A stretch of DNA of 22,149 nucleotides from a virus, in IMG/VR virus record IMGVR_UViG_3300017708_000855, positions 1 through 22,149 of that record; one strand, written 5' to 3'. The translations under genes and the position numbers were made by a program. The notes under the pieces were generated by a model, which searched no databases, was not told the origin of the DNA, and saw only the letters and a list, made by a program, of their open reading frames with translations. Below, one piece after another: positions 17,341-22,149 of this stretch (positions are counted from its first letter, which is position 1; every line of letters begins with the position of its first letter).

Positions 17341-17886
17341 TTACACTGTAATGTCTAATAGATTTACATCTAAGTTTTGATAAGTCGTATAGGTAATGCC
17401 GATGTTAACCATATTATCATTGTCTTTGGCTCTAGTAACATTAACGTCTTTTACGTCAACATAAGGAAGCCAATATGCAATTTGAGTAGACACTGCTTCT
17501 TCGAGCTTGTCTAAAACATCATCAGTTGAATTGTCAAATAATAACTCATAAATACCGCCACCTAAATTTGGATGATAGGCTCTTTCACCAGGTGATGTTA
17601 AAACTAAATTTCTAATGTTAGCTTGTACCTGGTCTCTGGTAGTATAATTTAATCTGAACGGCGATCCAATACGGGATGTACTAACATCTTGATCACCGTC
17701 AACAAGTGAAACTGAACTGCCGCTGGTATAAGTTGGATATCTACCGGCATTAGGTTCGCCAAATGGTAAGTCTATACCTATAGCAATTGATGTATCAACA
17801 TCTAATGGATTTAGAAACTCCTCAGTACCACGCCTATTTCGTAATAGGAACCCGTATTGCTGAATAGTATCTAAAGCATTTGCCAT
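17341..17886 (-). CDS. 25: Baseplate wedge subunit gp25
   Basis: This 181-residue protein has the gp25/GPW signature DQVQANIRNLVLTSPGERAY (85-104) followed by HPNLGGGIYELLFDNS, including the conserved Arg and the Gly-Glu-Arg turn. Gp25 binds the gp6 core bundle and links the wedge to the sheath-initiating complex, as TssE does in type VI secretion. At 181 residues it is longer than T4 gp25 (132). The extra material is an N-terminal segment of about 75 residues (NALDTIQQYGFLLRNRRGTE, then IAIGIDLPFGEPNAGRYPTY) preceding the core, similar in style to the long gp25 forms of marine phages. The start overlaps the stop of the gene before it by one base (TAATG). Confidence 0.92.
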   Translation of the reverse strand: MANALDTIQQYGFLLRNRRGTEEFLNPLDVDTSIAIGIDLPFGEPNAGRYPTYTSGSSVSLVDGDQDVSTSRIGSPFRLNYTTRDQVQANIRNLVLTSPGERAYHPNLGGGIYELLFDNSTDDVLDKLEEAVSTQIAYWLPYVDVKDVNVTRAKDNDNMVNIGITYTTYQNLDVNLLDITV

Positions 17887-18335
17887 TATTTATTGCCTTT
17901 AAACTTTGGATGATTTACCAATTTAGAATAGTCCTTTGTAAAAGCACTAACAAGATCGTCCGGTATATTTGCAGGATTTAACGGATTGCCATTGACGTCC
18001 TTGTCCGGAATCGGCACAGCTGCAGGCTGGTTAAAGCCAGCTTGCATTGATGAAAACCTAGATCTCATTGCATCGTTACTAGTAAACGTGTTCATAGTCT
18101 TGTATTCTTCAGCATCAGTTTGAGCTAATGCTTCTTGAATGTTTGACGGAGCATGTTGCATTGCAGTTTGCTCTATTGAGGCTTCAACCTCGTTCATCCA
18201 ACCGTTATCATGTATAACGTTATCGTTAGCCTTTAAAGCTTCAGTAACTTGACGCTTAACTTCAGACTTTACAGTCTTAGCTACTTCGCGCTTGACAAGT
18301 TTATATACTATTTCTACGATTTGTTTTTTGTTCAT
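17886..18335 (-). CDS. Unknown conserved-style protein before gp25, amphipathic N-terminus
   Basis: I do not recognise the function of this 149-residue protein. The ATG at 18335-18333 is chosen because AGGAAAA precedes it. An upstream TTG (18368) would make the first residues run through the candidate promoter and has no ribosome site. Residues 1-35 form a highly charged helix with regular hydrophobics (QIVEIVYKLVKREVAKTVKS), suitable for a coiled coil. The centre (IEQTAMQHAPSNIQEALAQT) is Gln/Ala-rich. The C-terminal third contains PIPDKDVNGNPLNPANIPDD, a disordered-looking Pro/Asn segment, and ends with a basic tail. Its place between the hub gene and gp25 suggests a baseplate assembly or chaperone role, which is inference. 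Confidence 0.6.
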   Translation of the reverse strand: MNKKQIVEIVYKLVKREVAKTVKSEVKRQVTEALKANDNVIHDNGWMNEVEASIEQTAMQHAPSNIQEALAQTDAEEYKTMNTFTSNDAMRSRFSSMQAGFNQPAAVPIPDKDVNGNPLNPANIPDDLVSAFTKDYSKLVNHPKFKGNK

Positions 18336-18352
18336 GATCTTTTCCTGTGTAC

Positions 18353-18367
18353 TATAAATAAATATCA
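18353..18367 (-). promoter_or_regulatory. Candidate phage promoter, intergenic AT-rich motif copy 3
   Basis: The minus strand reads TGATATTTATTTATA, identical over all 15 bases to copy 4 at 20209-20223. The core ATATTTAT is 22 nt before the ATG at 18335, in the largest gap of the window (52 nt, 18336-18387). The plus strand holds TATAAATA. If it acts in the gene direction, a transcript would begin just before the ribosome site of the gp25-gp6 group. Confidence 0.5.
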
Positions 18368-18387
18368 ATGTTAACTATTTTTCGGCT

Positions 18388-18837
18388 TTAAGCCCAAGGT
18401 ATTGAAGCACCTGAAGTATTGTTAACTGCGATGCCTGTTCTGAACCAAGAGTCAATGAGTCCAGATATTAAAGAAGCCTGTGCACTGGCTGTAGCACCGG
18501 CTTGTCCGGCTGGAGCTACTGAGCTTAAAACAATTGGAACAGGCGGTGGTGTTGCTGTAAACGCTGGAGCCATACCTGGAACCAACGCTGCTGCATATGC
18601 TGTAAGTCCTTGGACTAGCAAAAGTTCTAAATTACCTGCATCAGCTGATACTCCTTGTAAAATACCTAACAGTGCAGTTCGTGCTACGGCTGATGTAGTC
18701 GTAGGAGGTGTGACTAAAGACGCATAAGAATCGATAATGTTCGTATACTCAATAGCCAATTGACCTTCAGCAGGCATAGTTGCAGGTGTTCCGAGCCTGG
18801 TGAAGCCTGCTATAAGTGTTGCTGGAATTAATGCCAT
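18388..18837 (-). CDS. Ala/Pro-rich unknown protein next to the baseplate hub
   Basis: A 149-residue protein with very high Ala, Thr, Pro and Leu content and almost no charged residues. The N-terminus (MALIPATLIAGFTRLGTPAT) and centre (LELLLVQGLTAYAAALVPGM) are hydrophobic helices. A proline-rich segment (APAFTATPPPVPIVLSS) separates these from a C-terminal helix that ends SWFRTGIAVNNTSGASIPWA. It is not a PAAR protein: the expected Gly-Asp/His metal pattern is absent. Its start overlaps the hub gene's stop by one base (TAATG), so the two are coupled. I recall similar small Ala-rich proteins beside the hub in other marine phages, without a known function. A hub, tail-tip or membrane-active part is possible. 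Confidence 0.6.
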   Translation of the reverse strand: MALIPATLIAGFTRLGTPATMPAEGQLAIEYTNIIDSYASLVTPPTTTSAVARTALLGILQGVSADAGNLELLLVQGLTAYAAALVPGMAPAFTATPPPVPIVLSSVAPAGQAGATASAQASLISGLIDSWFRTGIAVNNTSGASIPWA

Positions 18838-19859
18838 TAAGCGCCCATTTGTTGCATGTCAGTTACAGATTGAATAACAGCTGTTGGATTTGATGCTGCT
18901 GCAGTCGGACCCATAGGTGTGTTCAATGTAAGCTGACCAGTAAGTAAGTCGTTAAGAGTCGATGTTAGATTATCTACAACGTTCATTAATGTATTGACGT
19001 CTGTTTGCCAATCAGGTGTAGTCATTGCAATTCCTGAATCAGAACCACCTAAAAGCAATGCATCGCTTTTTGATTGTAAAATAACTCGGTCAGATGCTAA
19101 TATAAGTTGATTGTCAGAATAGCCGTCGACAGGTAGCGGAGCTACAAGCGGGTTAAACGAATCAAATATATCAGGTTCAATGTTGACATCTCGTGTTAGA
19201 ACAATATGACTACCTTCGTCAAGAGTTTCAATAGCATCATCAACTGTAACATCAGTGCCTGATGATAGGATTAGTGTTGGTGAGTCTTCTTTACCAAATG
19301 ACCAGTAATGGTCAACAGGTGCTCGCTGTGCAGCATGTGTAAATCGAATAGCCTGACCAAAACGACCTTGCAAAATAGTATCACCTTCCAACATCTGTAG
19401 TGGAAAACGTGTTTCTTCAGGAAAGTATTTACCAAGAATAGGAACAGGACTAGATCCGCCATCTGCTACTGTAGCCTTTTCAATTGCATTGTTACTGGTC
19501 TCACCGAATATACTTTGTACTGACAGATAGTAAGTTTTAGTATTGGCCGATTGTTGATATACTTCACCCGATGCACCTGTTATCAACAAAACAAACTCAC
19601 CTACAAGTGGCACCTGATACATGTTCTGGTTGACCGGTTGATAAAATTGACATCTGTCAGCCGGCTTACCAGTATCTTGGGGTATAATTCTAACTTGTGC
19701 ACATCCTACATAGAATCCGTTTTCAGGGTCAAAACTAGGATGATCTGAATCTAGTATTATATCTAGTACTTCGCCAGACATCACGGAATAGTTAATTCCC
19801 TGTGCTGATGCGAATCTATCTGTACCTGTTAAAGCTAGATTAAGAGGATTGTAACCCAT
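18837..19859 (-). CDS. Baseplate hub / tail spike base, gp5-like OB-fold protein without lysozyme
   Basis: This 340-residue protein has an OB-fold-like N-terminal region (residues about 25-120: GEVLDIILDSDHP, YVGCAQVRIIPQD, VPLVGEFVLLITGAS, YYLSVQSI). A signature GDTILQGRFGQAIRF follows at 159-173; I associate it with gp5-type hub proteins of marine T4-like phages. Residues 190-300 are beta-rich (SPTLILSSGTDV, GSHIVLTRDV, NQLILASDRVILQSKSDALL), similar to the start of a spike. The C-terminus ends with a helix and GQLTLNTPMGPTA. T4 gp5 has a lysozyme domain between the OB-fold and the spike; none is visible here. The ATG at 19859 has AGAGGA upstream, lying within the last 20 bases of the gene before it. 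Confidence 0.66.
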   Translation of the reverse strand: MGYNPLNLALTGTDRFASAQGINYSVMSGEVLDIILDSDHPSFDPENGFYVGCAQVRIIPQDTGKPADRCQFYQPVNQNMYQVPLVGEFVLLITGASGEVYQQSANTKTYYLSVQSIFGETSNNAIEKATVADGGSSPVPILGKYFPEETRFPLQMLEGDTILQGRFGQAIRFTHAAQRAPVDHYWSFGKEDSPTLILSSGTDVTVDDAIETLDEGSHIVLTRDVNIEPDIFDSFNPLVAPLPVDGYSDNQLILASDRVILQSKSDALLLGGSDSGIAMTTPDWQTDVNTLMNVVDNLTSTLNDLLTGQLTLNTPMGPTAAASNPTAVIQSVTDMQQMGA

Positions 19860-20196
19860 CTTTGTCCTCTATCTCTTGTGCAGCAAGAAGAAGTTGTTTC
19901 TTTTCTTCTTCTGTTAAGAGTTCGCCTGTTGTTTCGGTAGTTGCATTACGTGCAACAGCTCTCTGAATAATAGCCGCCATCTTAACGAGCTGCTCATCGT
20001 TCTTTACACTGATGTCCATATACTCTGCTATTAACGGAACAAGTATAGTTGCATCGCCTATGTTCTTGATCATAGGTTGAAGTTCAGCGATCAATTTATT
20101 GATCTGACGTTCCTTTCTTTTCGATGCAGTATATATGTCACTTAATATATCAGAGAATGATTTACCATCAAAAATATTATCTTCTGAAATAGCCAT
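19840..20196 (-). CDS. Conserved-style helical protein of unknown function, between sigma factor and hub
   Basis: A 118-residue, nearly all-helical protein. Recognisable stretches are FSDILSDIYTASKRKERQIN (14-33), DATILVPLIAEYMDISVKND (48-67) and EQLVKMAAIIQRAVARN. An acidic C-terminus follows (GELLTEEEKKQLLLAAQEIE). I recall small proteins of this pattern in marine T4-like phages but know no function. It has a good GGAG 7 nt before its ATG and begins 17 nt after the core of a candidate promoter. Its last 20 bases overlap the hub gene. Being the first gene of the unit that includes the hub suggests a late role, perhaps in assembly. It lacks signal, membrane or enzyme motifs. Confidence 0.62.
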   Translation of the reverse strand: MAISEDNIFDGKSFSDILSDIYTASKRKERQINKLIAELQPMIKNIGDATILVPLIAEYMDISVKNDEQLVKMAAIIQRAVARNATTETTGELLTEEEKKQLLLAAQEIEDKDGLQSS

Positions 20197-20208
20197 ACTG
20201 AGTCTCCT

Positions 20209-20223
20209 TATAAATAAATATCA
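20209..20223 (-). promoter_or_regulatory. Candidate phage promoter, intergenic AT-rich motif copy 4
   Basis: The minus strand reads TGATATTTATTTATA, the same 15 bases as at 18353-18367. Its TGA is the stop codon of the sigma-factor gene. The core ATATTTAT lies 17 nt before the ATG at 20196, and AAGGAGA follows the motif at once, so a transcript begun here would have a very short leader, as T4 late mRNAs do. The plus strand holds TATAAATA. Confidence 0.5.
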
Positions 20224-20961
20224 GGCAAACTTTCCGGTCTTGTAAATATCGTATAGTCTAACGTATTCAGATTTAATGTTGTTGATAACTCTTGTTATAA
20301 ATTGAGTTTCAGACTTGGTCATTTCACGTATCAAAAGATACAAAGACTTCTTATTGAATTTTTCAATGTTGTACCGAGTCTTAAACAAATGCAAAACAGC
20401 GTAGGCTATTGCTTGATCTCTAGGATTCTTATGGTATGACTCCACTTTAGAGTTGTAGTAGTCTATAAAGATATTCATAAAGTCCTTTAAGCCTTCCTGA
20501 TATTCTGTATAGTGAATCTCATTAACTAAATCACGATCCGTATCAACAACGTTAAGTGAGGCTTTCTGCTTCAGTCGCTTATAAGCCTTATTGTTGTTTT
20601 GGATAAGATAGTTTTTTGCTACGATACTAAAATACGAAAATGCTACACCTTTTTCACGAGTATACAGATGTAACTTTTCAAGTAAAAACGTAACAACCTC
20701 GTATTTAATATCCGAAGGCGATCCATCCATATAATAAAACTTGAAACGATTGATTATGTTTTCAGAAAGCTTCCAAAGTGGACGATGAATATGTTCGTTG
20801 TATATACGATTACGAAGAACATCAGATGTTTCTTTATTGTAGGCGCATATGGCTTCTTCAGTTATTGAAGTGAAGTAATAGCGAGTAGACTTTCTTACTT
20901 TACTATTAAACTCCTCCTGAAGTCTAGGTAAATCGTTATAAAATTGTTCAACAGGACTCAT
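20221..20961 (-). CDS. 55: Late RNA polymerase sigma factor, T4 gp55-like
   Basis: A 246-residue protein with a sigma-region-2-like section at about 50-135: RPLWKLSENIINRFKFYYMD (60-79), YEVVTFLLEKLHLYTREKGV and AFSYFSIVAKNYLIQNNNKA, then KRLKQKAS. The stretch AFSYFSIVAKNYL resembles the region 2.3-2.4 helix that binds the -10 element. As in gp55 there is no clear region 4. Helices in the C-terminal third (AYAVLHLFKTRYNIEKFNKK) are divergent. In T4, gp55 directs host polymerase to TATAAATA late promoters with the sliding clamp and gp33. The start overlaps the stop before it (ATGA), with AGAGGA upstream. One candidate promoter abuts its 3' end. At 246 residues it is longer than T4 gp55 (185). 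Confidence 0.75.
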   Translation of the reverse strand: MSPVEQFYNDLPRLQEEFNSKVRKSTRYYFTSITEEAICAYNKETSDVLRNRIYNEHIHRPLWKLSENIINRFKFYYMDGSPSDIKYEVVTFLLEKLHLYTREKGVAFSYFSIVAKNYLIQNNNKAYKRLKQKASLNVVDTDRDLVNEIHYTEYQEGLKDFMNIFIDYYNSKVESYHKNPRDQAIAYAVLHLFKTRYNIEKFNKKSLYLLIREMTKSETQFITRVINNIKSEYVRLYDIYKTGKFA

Positions 20962-21221
20962 ATAGATTCCTCTAAATCGTCAATGGTTGATTTAATCGTT
21001 TTGAAAGCCTCGCCAATTTCATCATCTGCTTCAAACGAACCTTTAATATCAGCCTGTGTAATAATTGAATGAGCACTCTTAATATTTTGAGATAGTTTGA
21101 TATTCCGTTCAAGAATAGCGTCATAACTTTCCTCTATCTCTTCAATCTTTCTTAACATGTTATATATACCATACCCAAGAGCAAGTATAACGAATATAGA
21201 TATAATCAGTGCTACTATCAT
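20958..21221 (-). CDS. Small membrane-anchored coiled-coil protein
   Basis: This 87-residue protein begins with one transmembrane helix (MIVALIISIFVILALGYGIY, 1-20). A charged coiled coil follows (RKIEEIEESYDAILERNIKL), then a helical acidic tail (AFKTIKSTIDDLEESI). It probably has the N-terminus out and the coiled coil in the cytoplasm. It is linked by 4-nt ATGA overlaps to both the HD hydrolase before it and the sigma factor after it. I recall a short protein of this type beside gene 55 in marine T4-like phages, function unknown. The context suggests early or middle expression with regulators. An inner-membrane tether for a replication or transcription factor is possible but not shown. Confidence 0.65.
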   Translation of the reverse strand: MIVALIISIFVILALGYGIYNMLRKIEEIEESYDAILERNIKLSQNIKSAHSIITQADIKGSFEADDEIGEAFKTIKSTIDDLEESI

Positions 21222-21976
21222 TGGTCTCCAAATAAACTATTGAACACATCTTTTGCAGAGTCATTCGCCATTGACACTGACTTAGGTTTTGATCTCTTGG
21301 TCTTTCTAGTTTCAACAGTTACTGTTTCAGGACTAGATTTCCACGTTTCATATTCAATTCTACTAGCCATCATGTCAGCTTGGTGAATGATAATAGGTAA
21401 AGCAGTTGACATAGTTCGGTCTTTACTGTATGGTTTTAGATATTGACCATTACCTTCTTCATATAGTCCATCATGAAGTTTGATACCTAAGTATTCCTGC
21501 TCAGTAAGCTTAACGCCATATTGATTCAATAGCCAGATAGATCTATCAGGTACTGACATGAAATTAGTGATCTTGTCATTGTATGTATAGATCTTACCTT
21601 GATTCTGTCTGTGCCAGTCAGACTTGTTAGGCACATAAAGATCATTGTCCATATCACCGACTTTGCCTATATCGTGATTAAGAGCCACAAAAACTAATTC
21701 AGAATATTGAAAACCGTCTACGTTAGATCCCATAGACTTCCAGAGCTTGTAAAGTTTTTCAGCACATTCAACTACTCTGTTTACATGATCGATATATCCA
21801 CCGGGAAATGCATTATGGAAATGTTCAAAACCTGATGCAGGCGCCATAAGCAATCGGGCTTCAAGGTCATTGTACATCTCAATTACTGCAGATCTTTTAT
21901 CACCTGACAACTGAGTGTCGATTGTCTCAACTAATTTAATCCAGTTCGATTGGATTTGTTCTTCGGTTAACTTCAT
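21218..21976 (-). CDS. HD-domain metal-dependent phosphohydrolase
   Basis: A 252-residue protein. HD-superfamily metal ligands are visible in order: H64 (GGYIDHVNRV), H101-D102 (ALNHDIGKVGD) and D201 (IIIHQADMMAS), with H168-D169 in KLHDGLY and H198 as further candidates. The family hydrolyses phosphate esters of nucleotides, including dNTPs, (p)ppGpp or cyclic dinucleotides; the substrate cannot be told here. The C-terminus (about 215-252) is a low-complexity basic tail (TRKTKRSKPKSVSMANDSAK). It shares a 4-nt overlap with the ClpP-like gene upstream and with the small membrane protein downstream, so all belong to one operon with the sigma factor. A role in nucleotide supply or in clearing a host signal nucleotide is inferred. 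Confidence 0.78.
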   Translation of the reverse strand: MKLTEEQIQSNWIKLVETIDTQLSGDKRSAVIEMYNDLEARLLMAPASGFEHFHNAFPGGYIDHVNRVVECAEKLYKLWKSMGSNVDGFQYSELVFVALNHDIGKVGDMDNDLYVPNKSDWHRQNQGKIYTYNDKITNFMSVPDRSIWLLNQYGVKLTEQEYLGIKLHDGLYEEGNGQYLKPYSKDRTMSTALPIIIHQADMMASRIEYETWKSSPETVTVETRKTKRSKPKSVSMANDSAKDVFNSLFGDQ

Positions 21977-22149
21977 ATTATTTCGTCTATTATTCCTAAA
22001 TCAAGGGCCTCTTCTGGTGAAAGATACAAGTCAGTAATAGCATTTTCTTCCCACCAGATCTTGTCTTTGTTAGTACGTTCACCCAAAAGAGTATTACAAT
22101 TATTTTCTATCCACTGCAAGTGTTTGTTAGCGGCTCTCATATCACTGGC
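21973..22149 (-). CDS. ClpP-like protease, C-terminal fragment (5' end beyond window)
   Basis: I translated the last 58 codons by hand; the gene enters from the right edge. The fragment contains HLQWIENNCN, IWWEENAITDLYLSPEEALD and ends LGIIDEII. In ClpP and related serine proteases the same position reads like D-R-D-x-x-(M/L)-S-A-x-E-A-x-x-x-G-L-I-D-x-(V/I). The fit with TDLYLSPEEALDLGIIDEII is good. The Asp of the catalytic triad would lie upstream, so activity cannot be judged. Phage ClpP-like proteases are common in marine T4-like genomes and may act on head proteins or host regulators. Its TGA overlaps the ATG of the HD gene by 4 nt. Confidence 0.7.
   Translation of the reverse strand, partial: ASDMRAANKHLQWIENNCNTLLGERTNKDKIWWEENAITDLYLSPEEALDLGIIDEII

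Noticed and set aside
18336-18368. N-terminal extension of the gene at 17886-18335 to a TTG at 18368
   Set aside because: The extra 11 codons run through the candidate promoter and have no ribosome site, while the ATG at 18335 has AGGAAAA at normal spacing.
18371-18395. GGCTTTAAGCC inverted repeat at the end of the Ala-rich gene, as a terminator
   Set aside because: The stem is at most 5 bp with a 1-base centre (3 bp with a realistic loop), and no T-run follows on the minus strand.
18419-18727. 102-codon plus-strand frame opposite the Ala-rich gene
   Set aside because: Alanine-rich coding on one strand leaves few stops on the other. There is no ribosome site and no family resemblance.
1-22149. 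CRISPR array, tRNA genes, insertion sequence or attachment site
   Set aside because: I looked for regular spaced repeats, cloverleaf-like segments and terminal inverted repeats, and saw none. Genes fill almost the whole window.

Overview
This window is a stretch of a tailed-phage genome, most likely a marine T4-like myovirus of the kind related to pelagiphages, cyanophages and the 'Far-T4' groups. Three things point that way. It carries T4-type baseplate genes (gp5-like hub, gp25, gp6), a gp55-like late sigma factor, and T4-type replication/recombination genes (primase, gp47/gp46). It also carries structural protein families that I recall from marine phage genomes. The DNA is AT-rich, I saw no tRNA or host gene, and every gene reads on the minus strand with almost no spacing. 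The host cannot be told from the sequence.

In transcription order (right to left) the layout is as follows. (1) 22149-20221 is a tight operon: the C-terminus of a ClpP-like protease, an HD-domain phosphohydrolase, a small membrane-anchored coiled-coil protein and the sigma factor, joined by 4-nt ATGA overlaps. (2) 20196-18388 holds a conserved helical protein, the gp5-like baseplate hub and an Ala-rich unknown protein. (3) 18335-9947 holds an unknown protein, gp25, gp6, two further structural proteins and a 1263-residue structural protein with an internal LamG/ConA-like section. (4) 9908-6334 holds three tail or appendage proteins; the last two share a C-terminal module. (5) 6334-1868 is a nucleic-acid cassette set inside the virion genes: a GIY-YIG nuclease, a DnaG-type primase and one protein that fuses the Mre11/SbcD (gp47) nuclease to the Rad50/SbcC (gp46) ATPase. 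(6) 1821-1 is a further virion protein that runs off the left edge.

The genes fit one programme. The sigma factor would direct late transcription of the virion genes, the baseplate proteins assemble the wedge and hub, and the primase and nuclease-ATPase serve replication and recombination. Only four intergenic gaps exceed 20 nt. Each contains the same AT-rich motif (sense strand ATATTTAT, in two cases inside an identical 15-mer) 17-39 nt before a start codon. These are the best promoter candidates. Oddly, three of the four read as the T4 late-promoter core TATAAATA on the opposite strand.

No stretch over 300 bases lacks a gene. The first 1.8 kb may look empty because its gene has no stop codon inside the window, but it is an open frame throughout.
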